A stretch of DNA of 64,000 bases, from assembly GCA_000155435.1 (NCBI GenBank), contig DS990260.1, forward strand, positions 1,411,082-1,475,081, in the 5' to 3' direction. Source of the stretch: Clostridiales bacterium 1_7_47FAA. GTDB lineage: Bacteria > Bacillota > Clostridia > Lachnospirales > Lachnospiraceae. Positions 31,650 through 40,726 of this stretch are shown here, one piece after another; the first letter of the stretch is position 1; each line of letters opens with the position of its first letter. The notes beneath the pieces were generated by a model. The model was not told the DNA's origin, searched no databases, and was given only the letters and a program-made list of their open reading frames with translations. The translations under genes were made by a program, and so were the position numbers.

Positions 31650-33444
31650 GAATCTCCTCCTGACCTGGCCTCATGCACTGCCTGGGTATCACGGTTTCAA
31701 TGGTGGTTCCTTTCCCCTCACCGCTCTCCACATGGATGGAGTAGGCGGTCCCATAATACAAATCCAGCCTTGCCAGCACGTTCAGAACGCCGATGGAATT
31801 ACCCGGATTCATCCTGCGGACAAAAACAGCGTCAATCTGTTCTTTGGACATGCCCAGTCCGTTGTCGCTGATGATGAAGGCCAGGCGCTCCTCATCCTGT
31901 TCCCGTATCTGGACCTTAAGCAGTCCTCCGTGCTCCACATCCGCCATCCCGTGAAGGATGGCATTCTCAATGAAGGGCTGGAATATCATCTTGTGGATCT
32001 TGCAGGTCTTCACCGACTCCTGGCACTCTATGACGTACTCAAAGCTGTCCATGAAACGTACCTTCTGAAGGTATAAATACCGCTCCAGATAGGATAGTTC
32101 CTCTGAAATCATGACAATCTGGTTGCTCTGCTGAATCTGGTAACGGAGTATCTGGGCAAATTTACTCAGCATGCTGCTGATTTCCTTCTGGTCATTCTCA
32201 ATGGCCAGCCAGTTGATGGAATCCAGGGTATTGTAGATGAAATGCGGGTTGATCTGGGCTTCCAGCGCCCTGATTTCCGCCTCCTTTTCCCTGACTCCCG
32301 ACTCCTTCACCATCTGCATCTGTTCATTGACCGTGTTCATCATGATGTTGAAATGGGTGGCAATCTGGCTGATTTCATTTTTCTCATCCCGGTGGATTCC
32401 CACCTTTGCGTTCAGCTTGCCGCCCTGGACCTTGTTCATCGTATTGACGATATCCGTGATATATTTAGACATTTTCTTAGACACGTACAGTACGGCCGCC
32501 AGCACGGCCAGGGCCAGCAGGAAAGAAACGGCCAGCACGGTCTTCTGGATTTCATACAGCCTGTGATAGACATAATTCTCATCCAGCACGCTGTACATCC
32601 TCCATCCGGTGGACGGGACCTCCTCCATAAGCACCATATGGGGGCTGTCCGGATCCTTCCTGTCCGCCTCCTCAAAGTATCCGTCCACCAGATTGCCTAT
32701 GACGTCCTTATCATAGTGGGAAATGATCCTGCCGTCCGCATCCGTGATCAGCAGGTAATTGATGTCCCTGTCCCCGCTTACCTGTCCGTTGGCGCATATC
32801 TCGCTTAACACGCTTTCCTCAATGCTGACTATCCCCGTCCCCACCTGGCGGTTGGTGTAGTAATCCATGATCTGCTTGCCGTAGGAATACACATAGTATT
32901 CCCGGGTCCCCTTCCGGTCCAGGTACTGGGTGGGCATCCATTTCCCCTTAAGCCCCCCGTTGTCCTCAAAAATCCCCTGGCTGAAATACCGCTGGTGCAG
33001 GCCGGATATCTTGGGATTGAGCAGTTCCACCTCCTGGCGGTCATAGCCGTAACTGATGTCCGAAATGGTGCGGATGGACATGCTGCGCACCTCCGAACGG
33101 TAGGTCAGGAATTCCTTCATGGTTTTATCCAGTTCAGACTTGATTTTCCACTCATTCTCCTCATTCATGCTGTTAAGCGCATTGACCGCCATTATGAAAT
33201 CCGTGTCCCGGAACAATTCGTCTATGGCCTTCTTATAGCCCTTTAAGGAGGTATCCAGGTTCAGGGTGGTCTGGCGCAGGGAATTCTGGTAGGATTCCTC
33301 AATCTTCTCCTTCATGAACCTGCGCATATAGGAACTGCTGAGTCCCTGTACGATGACCAGCTGGAACAGGAATACCCCCATGAAGACCATGGTAAGCTGC
33401 CTGGCGAATGTCTGCCGTTTCCAGATATGTAATATCCCCTTCAT
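31624..33444 (-). CDS. YesM-type sensor histidine kinase
   Basis: 606-aa membrane kinase. TM1 lies near residues 15-35, followed by an extracellular sensor (about 40-285) and TM2 (about 290-315), then a HAMP segment, a coiled coil, a His_kinase domain with phospho-acceptor His in QINPHFIYNTLDS, and an ATPase domain with FIISDNGLGMS. It partners the overlapping YesN-type regulator. The gene lies 13 bases after the galactonate dehydratase gene, so the two may share a transcript. Confidence 0.92.
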   Translation of the reverse strand: MKGILHIWKRQTFARQLTMVFMGVFLFQLVIVQGLSSSYMRRFMKEKIEESYQNSLRQTTLNLDTSLKGYKKAIDELFRDTDFIMAVNALNSMNEENEWKIKSELDKTMKEFLTYRSEVRSMSIRTISDISYGYDRQEVELLNPKISGLHQRYFSQGIFEDNGGLKGKWMPTQYLDRKGTREYYVYSYGKQIMDYYTNRQVGTGIVSIEESVLSEICANGQVSGDRDINYLLITDADGRIISHYDKDVIGNLVDGYFEEADRKDPDSPHMVLMEEVPSTGWRMYSVLDENYVYHRLYEIQKTVLAVSFLLALAVLAAVLYVSKKMSKYITDIVNTMNKVQGGKLNAKVGIHRDEKNEISQIATHFNIMMNTVNEQMQMVKESGVREKEAEIRALEAQINPHFIYNTLDSINWLAIENDQKEISSMLSKFAQILRYQIQQSNQIVMISEELSYLERYLYLQKVRFMDSFEYVIECQESVKTCKIHKMIFQPFIENAILHGMADVEHGGLLKVQIREQDEERLAFIISDNGLGMSKEQIDAVFVRRMNPGNSIGVLNVLARLDLYYGTAYSIHVESGEGKGTTIETVIPRQCMRPGQEEIRENTDSGR

Positions 33445-33457
33445 GCCCTATTCCCCG

Positions 33458-34606
33458 TCACCACTCAGCCACGGAGCCATCCGCATGCCTCCAGACCGGG
33501 TTCTTCCAGTTATGGGGCGTCCGGTTCTCCTCAAGGACCAGCTCCTTATTGACCGCAACGCCAAGTCCCGGCCTTGTGGGAAGCTTGACAAAACCGTCCA
33601 CAAACCGGAAATCCTCCGGGTTATCCACATAATCCAGCACGCTCCTGCCCACATTATAGTGGATTCCCATGCTCTGTTCCTGGATGACCGCGTTGTAGCA
33701 GGTGGCATCCACCTGCAGGCAGGAGCTGAGGGCGATGGGCCCCAATGGACAGTGGGGGGCCAGGGCCACATCATAGGCTTCGGCCATGGATGCAATCTTC
33801 TTTACCTCCGTGATGCCTCCTGCATGGGACAGGTCAGGCTGGATGATATCCACGCCTCCCATCTTAAACAGGCGCTTGAAGTCCCATCTGGAATACAGCC
33901 TCTCCCCGGTGGCAATGGGGATCTGGCAGGCAGCCGCAATCTCCCGGAAGCTTTCCATGTTCTCGCAGAGCACCGGCTCCTCGATGAACATGGGGTCGTA
34001 AACCTCCAGCTTCTTAGCCAGGATTTTAGCCATGGGCTTGTGCACACGGCCATGGAAATCAACGGCAATGCCGAAATCCTTCCCGCAGCTTGCGCGGATT
34101 GCATCCACCCGTTCAAGCACCGCGTCAATCTTATCATAGCTGTCAATGAACTGCAGTTCCTCCGTGGCATTCATCTTCACTGCCGTGAATCCTGCCTCCA
34201 TCTTCTCCCTGGCCGCCGCCCCCACGTCCGAGGGCCGGTCGCCGCCAATCCAGGAATATACGCGCATCTTATTCCTGCAGCTCCCACCCATCAGCTGATG
34301 GACAGGCGCGTTAAAGTATTTCCCCTTGATATCCCACAAAGCCTGGTCGATGCCGGAGATAGCGCTCATCAGCACGCCTCCTCCCCGGTAAAAGCCGGCC
34401 CGGTACAGGACGGTCCAGATATCCTCAATATTGGCAGGATCAGCCCCGATCAGATAATCCTCCATCTCATGTACGCAGGCCAGCACCGTGCCTGCATGCC
34501 CCTCTAACACAGCCTCCCCCCAGCCGCTTAACCCTTCGTCCGTGATGATTTCCACAAATCCCCAGCGCGGACGGACAAAATATGTGTTGACTTCCTTGAT
34601 TTTCAT
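33458..34606 (-). CDS. dgoD: D-galactonate dehydratase (enolase superfamily)
   Basis: 382-aa mandelate racemase/enolase-superfamily dehydratase, the same length as E. coli DgoD and very similar along its whole length, for example GWGEAVLEGHAG, IDQALWDIKGK, IAVDFHGRVHKPMAK, FIEEPVL, LAPHCPLGPIAL and the C-terminus ending SVAEW. Metal ligands are the Asp and two Glu of the barrel, and the His pair fits DgoD. ATG 34606 was chosen because AAGGAG is 9 bases upstream and the product has the canonical length. It dehydrates D-galactonate to 2-keto-3-deoxygalactonate. No dgoA or dgoK neighbour is present, so downstream steps are encoded elsewhere. Confidence 0.88.
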   Translation of the reverse strand: MKIKEVNTYFVRPRWGFVEIITDEGLSGWGEAVLEGHAGTVLACVHEMEDYLIGADPANIEDIWTVLYRAGFYRGGGVLMSAISGIDQALWDIKGKYFNAPVHQLMGGSCRNKMRVYSWIGGDRPSDVGAAAREKMEAGFTAVKMNATEELQFIDSYDKIDAVLERVDAIRASCGKDFGIAVDFHGRVHKPMAKILAKKLEVYDPMFIEEPVLCENMESFREIAAACQIPIATGERLYSRWDFKRLFKMGGVDIIQPDLSHAGGITEVKKIASMAEAYDVALAPHCPLGPIALSSCLQVDATCYNAVIQEQSMGIHYNVGRSVLDYVDNPEDFRFVDGFVKLPTRPGLGVAVNKELVLEENRTPHNWKNPVWRHADGSVAEW

Positions 34607-34666
34607 ATAAGCCATCTCCTTTCCCAACAGGTTCATCCCATCTGTACCATCTGTAAATGACACTAT

Positions 34667-34681
34667 CCACATAACATGTGG
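34667..34681. promoter_or_regulatory. inverted repeat at the dgoD transcription start
   Basis: CCACAT-AAC-ATGTGG, perfect 6-bp arms, about 9 bases downstream of the -10 box. It is a candidate operator for a galactonate-responsive repressor that is not encoded in the window. Confidence 0.5.
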
Positions 34682-34689
34682 CATCATAC

Positions 34690-34718
34690 AAAATATCACA
34701 CAAAAATCCCCATGTCAA
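34690..34718 (-). promoter_or_regulatory. promoter upstream of dgoD
   Basis: TTGACA (34713-34718) and TATTTT (34690-34695), minus strand, 17-base spacer, about 85 bases before dgoD. Confidence 0.65.
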
Positions 34719-34808
34719 TTTTTATCTAAAACCCACTATCCAGGGGGGTTATAATCATCATAATGCACAATCATTATTAGAAGGATTGAACCAATAAAAC
34801 AAGGCACC

Positions 34809-34841
34809 GGCCTGCATCCTTTCCTCAAGGCCATGCAGACC
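34809..34841 (-). terminator. terminator of the diguanylate cyclase gene
   Basis: GGCCTGCAT (34809-34817) pairs with ATGCAGACC (34833-34841) with one mismatch. On the minus strand it is followed after a few bases by TTGTTTTATT. It begins 28 bases beyond the stop codon. Confidence 0.55.
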
Positions 34842-34868
34842 GCCGCCGATTTTCCTTTCCCTCTATCC

Positions 34869-36938
34869 TTACTGCCCCTGCTCCCCCATAATCCTCAGCA
34901 GGACTCCCACGATATCCGGATCATACCAGGAAGCGTTCTCCTCAAACACACCTCCATCCTCCCCTGAAGCAAAATATGCGTCAGCCGCCGCGATGATACG
35001 GGAGAGCAGGGGAATATCCCTGCCAGCCAGGCCTACCGGCCATCCGCTGCCGTCCCAATGCTCCGTATAGTGGAGCAGGCAGGCCGCTATATTCCTGTAT
35101 TCCTCCAGGGAAGACAGGAGACGGTAAGCATGTTCCGTATGTCCCCGGTCCATCCCGTCCTTATCCGGGCCGCCCGGCCGGAACAGGCTGCACATGCCGA
35201 TCCTGCGAAGCTGGTAACCCTGTTTTAACAAAGCAGCAGAGTCCGGGCACAGGGCTTCTGCCAGTTTCCCAAGAACCTCCTCTTCCGGCCTCGACAGGCG
35301 GGTAATCAGGCCCTCCCCCTGTGCGGCCCGGATAATATTGTCCACCGTGTCCCGCTTCATCTGTACGCTCTCCGTCAGCTTCTCCTCATACATCATACGG
35401 TCCGCCTTATGCAGGATATCCTCCATGGATTCCGTTCCCTCCGCCTTCACGGCATAGCCCAGGGAAGCCGAAACCTCTGCCCCGCATATATTCTCCTTGG
35501 GAAACCCCAGACGTATGCGGCTTATGATTTTCCGGGCATCCTCAGCCGTGGTGCGGGGCATGAGGATGGCAAATTCATCCCCGCCAATCCGCGCCAGGAT
35601 ATCGTCCTCCCTGCAGCCGCGTTCCAGGCACCGGGCCACCCTGCATATCAGCCGGTCCCCCACATCATGGCCAAACACGTCATTGACCAGCTTCAGCCCG
35701 TTCACATCACAGCATACCGCGCACAGCGGATAATTGCGCGAGGTATCAAGGCGCTTCAGTTCTTCGGCAAAATAACGCCTGTTATACATCCCTGTCATGG
35801 AATCGTGGAAACTCAGGTATTCGGCGGCCTTCTGCATCTCCTCCCGTTTGCCCATATTCAGGACAATAACCTCAATGCTGTCAGCAATCCCGTTAATCTC
35901 CGCATTGGTAAAGCCCAGATCAGGATTATCCTCCGGGCAGCCGTCCGCTACCTTTTCAATCCTGTCCCGCAGCGCCATGATTGGCCTTGCAAACCTGTAT
36001 ATCAGCACCCGGCTCAATACAAATCCAAGGATGACTGAAATGAACACGACCAGACCCACTAACAGTATCACGCCATGCACAATCGGAAGGATTACCTCGG
36101 AGGCGTCAATGGCGGTGGCCACAAAAAAGCCAGTGTCCGGTATCCGTTCAAAGTACGCCATGGCGTTGACCCCGTCCTTTTCATATTCACCGTAATTGGT
36201 AGTCCCTTCCACCACTGCTTCCCATACAGACGTGTCTATATAGTTCATCAGCGTATCGTCGATATATCTTTCCTCCGGATGGATGATTACATTTCCATCC
36301 ATATCCATGATATAGCTGCGCTGGGACTTATACTGGTATCTGGCGCTTAACTGCCTGGATATACTGTCATTGGAACAGTCAATGCTCACAACGCCCACGG
36401 TTTCCCCATCCTGATCCACCAGCTTCTTACACTGGCTGAACAGCCATTCACCGGTGGCCGCGTCACTGTAAGCCAGCCTTGCGACCCCATCCGTTTCCAT
36501 AGCCGCGTCATACCAGGGCCTGTCCATGGGGGAATAGCCGGAAGGCGTGTCATAATCACTGATGTACAGGCTTCCGTCCTCATATCCCGAATATATGTAG
36601 GTAATATTGCTGTTGTCCGCCTGGATTGCGCCGTAAATGTCCAGAACCGCCTGGGGATTCCCATATCCTCCGTGGATAACCGTGTCATCCCTGGACAGGA
36701 TACCCACCACGGCTGCATTTTCATGGAACATGCTTTCCGTGTAGGTGACAATCTGGCTGTTGCATTCCCTCAGGGAATTCCTTGCATTGTCCACATTGGC
36801 TGTGTACAGGATCCGCAGGAATACACAGGCAAAAATCAGCGATACAATGGACAGGGAAATAAAACTGAGCAGGAATATTTCCTTTTTAATGGTCAAAAAA
36901 CGTTTTTTTCCATCCTTTACCCTTCCCTCGTCCCCCAT
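34869..36938 (-). CDS. membrane diguanylate cyclase: dCache sensor, GGDEF, degenerate HD-GYP tail
   Basis: 689-aa membrane protein. TM1 (about 18-40), extracellular double-Cache sensor (about 45-285), TM2 (about 288-312), HAMP-like linker, then a GGDEF domain (about 375-540) with intact ARIGGDEFAI and an inhibitory-site RxxD (REDD) five residues before it, so c-di-GMP synthesis with feedback inhibition is expected. The last ~130 residues resemble an HD-GYP phosphodiesterase: HYTEHWDGSGWPVGL matches the HHExxDGxGYP block, but the metal-binding HD is replaced by Arg-Arg in QLRRIGM. The tail is thus probably non-catalytic. Start ATG 36938 has AAGGAGG upstream. Confidence 0.88.
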   Translation of the reverse strand: MGDEGRVKDGKKRFLTIKKEIFLLSFISLSIVSLIFACVFLRILYTANVDNARNSLRECNSQIVTYTESMFHENAAVVGILSRDDTVIHGGYGNPQAVLDIYGAIQADNSNITYIYSGYEDGSLYISDYDTPSGYSPMDRPWYDAAMETDGVARLAYSDAATGEWLFSQCKKLVDQDGETVGVVSIDCSNDSISRQLSARYQYKSQRSYIMDMDGNVIIHPEERYIDDTLMNYIDTSVWEAVVEGTTNYGEYEKDGVNAMAYFERIPDTGFFVATAIDASEVILPIVHGVILLVGLVVFISVILGFVLSRVLIYRFARPIMALRDRIEKVADGCPEDNPDLGFTNAEINGIADSIEVIVLNMGKREEMQKAAEYLSFHDSMTGMYNRRYFAEELKRLDTSRNYPLCAVCCDVNGLKLVNDVFGHDVGDRLICRVARCLERGCREDDILARIGGDEFAILMPRTTAEDARKIISRIRLGFPKENICGAEVSASLGYAVKAEGTESMEDILHKADRMMYEEKLTESVQMKRDTVDNIIRAAQGEGLITRLSRPEEEVLGKLAEALCPDSAALLKQGYQLRRIGMCSLFRPGGPDKDGMDRGHTEHAYRLLSSLEEYRNIAACLLHYTEHWDGSGWPVGLAGRDIPLLSRIIAAADAYFASGEDGGVFEENASWYDPDIVGVLLRIMGEQGQ

Positions 36939-36971
36939 GGACCTTCCTCCTTACACACATCATTTTACTAA

Positions 36972-36977
36972 ATTATA
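36972..36977 (-). promoter_or_regulatory. extended -10 element upstream of the diguanylate cyclase
   Basis: TGCTATAAT (TG-n-TATAAT) on the minus strand, 34 bases before the ATG. No good -35 hexamer at the right distance, which is acceptable for an extended -10 promoter. Confidence 0.45.
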
Positions 36978-37001
36978 GCACATACATGACAAAACAGTTA
37001 C

Positions 37002-37048
37002 AAAAAATGCTGCCGCAAAATGCCATACAGACATTTCACGGCAGCATC
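37002..37048 (-). terminator. terminator of the amidase gene
   Basis: A perfect GCGGCAGCAT-type stem (around 37006-37016 with 37038-37048) with an inner ATTTT/AAAAT pairing is followed on the minus strand by six T. A textbook intrinsic terminator. Confidence 0.8.
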
Positions 37049-37065
37049 TGCCATTCCATACAATT

Positions 37066-37122
37066 CAATCAATAGCCCGCTCCCTCACAAGCCAATCAAT
37101 AAATAGCCCGCTCCTTCACAAG
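37066..37122. repeat. ~28-bp imperfect tandem duplication at the amidase 3' end
   Basis: Copy 37066-37092 and copy 37093-37122 both read CAATCAATA...AGCCCGCTCC-TCACAAGC; the second has a 4-base insertion and one substitution. The second copy carries the last codons of the amidase; the first repeats them beyond the stop codon. Confidence 0.8.
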
Positions 37123-37878
37123 CACCGTGGGATACCCCAGGTTACGGAGGGTCCGCTCCATGCGCACCGCATAATCCATGTTGAGGAACGCGCCCACCCT
37201 GACCTTATAAAGGCCGTCATCATACACCACGAACGCTGGCAGTCCCTTGGCCTGGAGTTCATTTACCAGACGGTCCGCAGGCATCCTGGTGCGGAACGCG
37301 CCCACCTGGACCTGATAATATTCCGGCCGCTGCTCCTCCTGCTGGCGTATGGTCTCCAGGATGCCGTCCGCAATTGCCTGGGCAATGGCGTCAAAATTCT
37401 CATCAAAGAATCTGTTGTCCTCCGGATTATCGATAAATCCCGCCTCCACCAGCACGGCCGGCATCTGGGTCCGCCTGAGCACGATCAGGCCCGGACGCTC
37501 CTGGATTCCCAGGTCGTTAAAGCCGGTCTGCACCAGGTTGCGCTGGATATTTTCCGCCAGCATGGCCGGGACCCCTGCGTTCTCATATACAAGGACCGTT
37601 GCCCCGCTTCCCGTGCCGGGCACAGGCATTGCGTTGCGGTGGATGGACACAAAATAATCAGCGCCGGAACGGTTGGCAATCTGCGCTTTTTCAAGGGGCG
37701 TGTCAAACACGTCCGTGGTCCTTGTATAAACCACGTCCACCCCGTTATTCTCTAATATCTGCCCTATTGCAAGAGCCAGCCGCAGGGCGTCGTCTTTTTC
37801 CCGCCGCCCGTTAAACATGGCGCCGGGTTCTTCACCGCCGTGGCCGGCATCGATAATCACTCTCTTAATGTCTGCCAT
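37096..37878 (-). CDS. N-acetylmuramoyl-L-alanine amidase with SPOR domain
   Basis: 260-aa Amidase_3 (CwlD/LytC-type) enzyme cleaving the bond between MurNAc and the stem peptide. Zinc ligands: His in IIDAGHGGEEPG, Glu in GRREKDD and His in SIHRNAMPV; the catalytic Glu is in VLVEAGFI. A C-terminal SPOR domain (about 185-255, YYQVQVGAFR to VRVGAFLN) should bind denuded glycan at division or spore septa. No signal peptide is visible, so export is non-classical or it acts within the forespore compartment. ATG 37878 has AAGGAG upstream. Confidence 0.9.
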   Translation of the reverse strand: MADIKRVIIDAGHGGEEPGAMFNGRREKDDALRLALAIGQILENNGVDVVYTRTTDVFDTPLEKAQIANRSGADYFVSIHRNAMPVPGTGSGATVLVYENAGVPAMLAENIQRNLVQTGFNDLGIQERPGLIVLRRTQMPAVLVEAGFIDNPEDNRFFDENFDAIAQAIADGILETIRQQEEQRPEYYQVQVGAFRTRMPADRLVNELQAKGLPAFVVYDDGLYKVRVGAFLNMDYAVRMERTLRNLGYPTVLVKERAIY

Positions 37879-37890
37879 ATCAGACTCTCC

Positions 37891-37924
37891 TTCACATATG
37901 ACTCTACACTATACCATATGTGAA
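37891..37924. promoter_or_regulatory. 10-bp inverted repeat in the amidase promoter region
   Basis: TTCACATATG (37891-37900) and CATATGTGAA (37915-37924), perfect arms 14 bases apart, bracket a TATAGT -10-like element on the minus strand. It may be an operator pair, or a hairpin that includes the ribosome-site region. Confidence 0.45.
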
Positions 37925-37943
37925 AGTGAGACAAATGTTGACA

Positions 37944-38384
37944 CTAAATTTCGTCCACATCCACTCCCCTGGGACCCACATGGGTGGAAAATACAATCTG
38001 TGTGCTCGTCTTACCGAACTTCTGAAGCTGTCCGATGAACATATCAAGCTCCATGGTGCTCTGGAACGCCACTTTCATCAGCATGGAAAAATCCCCTGTA
38101 ACGCAGCTGCACTCCAAAACATTGGGCACTTCCTTCGCATACGCGTAAAATTTTGGCTTATCTTCCGGCACCACGTCCAGGTTGATGAAAGCCAGGATGT
38201 GGTACCCCAGCTTCATGGGATCCACCATGGCATGGTAGCCGGTTATGATTCCTTCCTTCTCCAGCCGCTCAATCCTGGCGGACACGGCCGGCGAGGAAAG
38301 GAAGGTGTTCTCTGCAATGGTCTTAAGGGACATCCTTGCATTGGCCTGCAGAAGCTTAAGTATCTTGCGGTCGATATCATCCAT
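37944..38384 (-). CDS. Lrp/AsnC-family transcriptional regulator
   Basis: 146-aa regulator with an N-terminal winged helix (DDIDRKILKLLQANAR, about 1-60) and a C-terminal RAM/AsnC ligand-binding domain (about 65-140). The family senses amino acids and forms octamers. It follows dapL by 26 bases, within a cluster for DAP/lysine synthesis and nitrogen assimilation, so lysine or another amino acid is a plausible effector. Confidence 0.93.
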   Translation of the reverse strand: MDDIDRKILKLLQANARMSLKTIAENTFLSSPAVSARIERLEKEGIITGYHAMVDPMKLGYHILAFINLDVVPEDKPKFYAYAKEVPNVLECSCVTGDFSMLMKVAFQSTMELDMFIGQLQKFGKTSTQIVFSTHVGPRGVDVDEI

Positions 38385-38410
38385 ACTCTTATGTTCCTCC
38401 CTTGGCAGCG

Positions 38411-39631
38411 CTATTGTCTGAGGGCCTTTAACCTCTCCACTGCCTTTACTGTATTTTCATAAGTTCCAAATGCCGTAAGACGGAAATATCCCTCGCCGCT
38501 GGGTCCAAAGCCGCTGCCAGGGGTTCCCACCACATTGGCCTGTTCCAGGAGATAATCGAAAAATTCCCAGCTGGTCATGCCATTTTCCGTCTTAAGCCAG
38601 ATGTAAGGGGAGTTCACGCCTCCGTACACGCTGTATCCTGCCTCCTTAAGCCCTTCATGGATGGTCCTTGCATTCCTCATGTAATAGGCAACCTGCTCCA
38701 TGACCTGCCGGTTTCCCTCCTCTGAATACACTGCCTCTCCCGCCCTCTGTTCAATATAGGGCGCTCCGTTGAACTTGGTCCCATGGCGGCGGGCCCACAG
38801 GGAATGTAGGGACACATCCCCGCACTTCAGGTCCTTCGGCACCACGGTAAAGCCCAGACGGACGCCGGTAAAACCAGCCTTTTTTGAAAATGAACGGAAC
38901 TCAATGGCACAGGTCCTGGCCCCTTCTATCTCGAAGATACTGTGGGGGACGCCAGGTTCTGAGATATACGCCTCATAGGCGGCATCATAAAGGATGACGG
39001 CCCCTGCCCGGTTGGCATAATCCACCCACACCTTAAGCTGTTCCCTGTCAAGGGTTGTCCCTGTGGGGTTGTTGGGGTTGCACAGGTAAATCAAATCCGG
39101 CGTCTCCTTTGGAAGCTCCGGGGAAAACCCATTCTCCTCCGTACAGGGCATGTATATGACATCACTCCACATCCCGGTACCTTCATCATATTCACCGGTG
39201 CGCCCGGCCATCACATTGGAATCCACATACACCGGATACACCGGGTCGCACACCGCAATCCTGCTGTCCCCGCTGAAAATCTCCTGGATGTTGCCGCAGT
39301 CGCTTTTGGCCCCGTCAGAAACAAATATCTCATCTGCCTCCACCGGACAGCCCCAGGCCCTGTAGTCTTTTTCCACAATGGCCTCCCGAAGGAAGGGATA
39401 CCCCAGATCCGGTGCATAGCCGTGGAATGTCTCCGCGCGTCCCATCTCCTCTGCCGCCCTGTGGATGGCCTCCACCACCGCCGGGGCAATGGGCAGGGTC
39501 ACATCGCCGATTCCCAGGCGGATGACCGCCTTGTCAGGGTTGGCCTGCTGATATGCCGCCACCTTTTTCCCAATGGTTGAAAAGAGATAACTGCCAGGCA
39601 GTTTCAAATAGTTCTCATTAATCTTAAACAT
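38411..39631 (-). CDS. dapL: LL-diaminopimelate aminotransferase
   Basis: 406-aa class I/II PLP aminotransferase that converts tetrahydrodipicolinate directly to LL-DAP, bypassing the succinylase/acetylase branch. The N-terminus [17 protein letters not shown] is characteristic of DapL. The PLP lysine is in [23 protein letters not shown] is also seen. AGGAGG lies before ATG 39631. DapF, encoded just upstream, takes the product to meso-DAP. Confidence 0.96.
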   Translation of the reverse strand: MFKINENYLKLPGSYLFSTIGKKVAAYQQANPDKAVIRLGIGDVTLPIAPAVVEAIHRAAEEMGRAETFHGYAPDLGYPFLREAIVEKDYRAWGCPVEADEIFVSDGAKSDCGNIQEIFSGDSRIAVCDPVYPVYVDSNVMAGRTGEYDEGTGMWSDVIYMPCTEENGFSPELPKETPDLIYLCNPNNPTGTTLDREQLKVWVDYANRAGAVILYDAAYEAYISEPGVPHSIFEIEGARTCAIEFRSFSKKAGFTGVRLGFTVVPKDLKCGDVSLHSLWARRHGTKFNGAPYIEQRAGEAVYSEEGNRQVMEQVAYYMRNARTIHEGLKEAGYSVYGGVNSPYIWLKTENGMTSWEFFDYLLEQANVVGTPGSGFGPSGEGYFRLTAFGTYENTVKAVERLKALRQ

Positions 39632-39886
39632 GTGTGTTCCTCCTGTCCTTTCCGGAAGATATCTTGCCCCGCCTCCCCGGAACCAGTGCCCGGTGCTAAG
39701 GCGTGTCTCCCATAAACGTAAACGCTCCCAGGAAACCCGTCCGGCTCCGTACAGGACTGAAAGGACAGCAAATAACCACCATCACAGGGCCTGTACAGAG
39801 ACAAACAGCACATCTTCGTGCCCGTGGTCCCTGAGAGTGTATTGATTACATATAGTTTAAAGTGTTAACTGATTAAAGTCATCTTG
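39632..39886 (-). other. 255-base dapF-dapL intergenic leader
   Basis: A possible promoter (TTTAAT-17-TATATG, minus strand) lies right after the dapF stop codon, leaving a leader of over 200 bases before dapL. Within it CTGTACAGG (near 39790) can pair with CCTGTACGG (near 39750), and several other short complementary blocks exist. I compared it with lysine, SAM, glycine and T-box patterns and found none, so any regulatory RNA here is unassigned. Confidence 0.4.
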
Positions 39887-40717
39887 TCAATCATAATATA
39901 TTTCCTGCGGTATGTCAATACTTCCGTTAAATACTTCCACCGCAGGGCCTGTCATGAAAAGACGGCCAGTGGCGCGGTCCAGGCGTATCATAAGCTTTCC
40001 GCCGCGCAGGGAAACCTCCGCCTCATCATCCACATACCCCATGAGGATGGATGCCAGCACGCTGGCCGTGGCGCCTGTGCCGCAGGCCCAGGTTTCCCCG
40101 CTGCCCCGCTCCCAGACCCTCATGTTGAGATGCTTCCGGTCCACCACTTCTATGAACTCCGTGTTCACCCGGTCCGGCGCAAACCGCTCATGGTATTCAA
40201 AGGCAGGGCCGGTTTTCTCCAAATCCAGCCTGTCAATGCCGTCCATATAGTACACCGCATGGGGATTGCCCACATCGATGCCCACAAACCTGTAATCCTT
40301 CCCATCCACCTGTATGTCCTCAGGAAGGTCTGAAGTCAGGGTCCCCTCTCCCATATCCACGGTGATTGACACGGCCTTCCCGTCCTTCACCTCCAGTTCA
40401 AGGGTCTTGATCCCGCCCAGCGTCTCTACGGTCATGGTCCTCCTGTCAGCCGGCACCAGGCCGTGGTCGTAAGCGTACTTCCCCACACACCGCACCCCGT
40501 TGCCGCACATGGTTCCCTGGGAACCGTCCGCATTGTACATCTCCATCCTGCAGTCCGCCTTCCCGGACGGGCAGATAAGGATAAGGCCGTCCGCCCCGAT
40601 CCCGAAGTGACGGTCGCTTATGAACCTGGATACCTTTCCCGGCTCCTTTACCTGTTCCTTAAAACAGTCCACATACACATAATCGTTGCCAATCCCCTGC
40701 ATCTTTGTAAACTTCAT
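39887..40717 (-). CDS. dapF: diaminopimelate epimerase
   Basis: 276-aa epimerase converting LL-DAP to meso-DAP for lysine and peptidoglycan. Both catalytic cysteines are present: MCGNGVRC near residue 74 and WACGTGA near residue 217. ATG 40717 is preferred (GAGG 7 bases upstream); a GTG two codons earlier is less likely. It follows the ANTAR regulator gene by 9 bases. This is the functional DapF of the window, in contrast to the paralogue at 42830. Confidence 0.95.
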   Translation of the reverse strand: MKFTKMQGIGNDYVYVDCFKEQVKEPGKVSRFISDRHFGIGADGLILICPSGKADCRMEMYNADGSQGTMCGNGVRCVGKYAYDHGLVPADRRTMTVETLGGIKTLELEVKDGKAVSITVDMGEGTLTSDLPEDIQVDGKDYRFVGIDVGNPHAVYYMDGIDRLDLEKTGPAFEYHERFAPDRVNTEFIEVVDRKHLNMRVWERGSGETWACGTGATASVLASILMGYVDDEAEVSLRGGKLMIRLDRATGRLFMTGPAVEVFNGSIDIPQEIYYD

Positions 40718-40726
40718 TCCCACACC

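Noticed and set aside
39632-39886. Lysine riboswitch or T-box upstream of dapL
   Set aside because: Expected from the gene's role, but I could not find the conserved lysine-riboswitch core or the T-box AGGGTGG motif; kept only as an unassigned leader.
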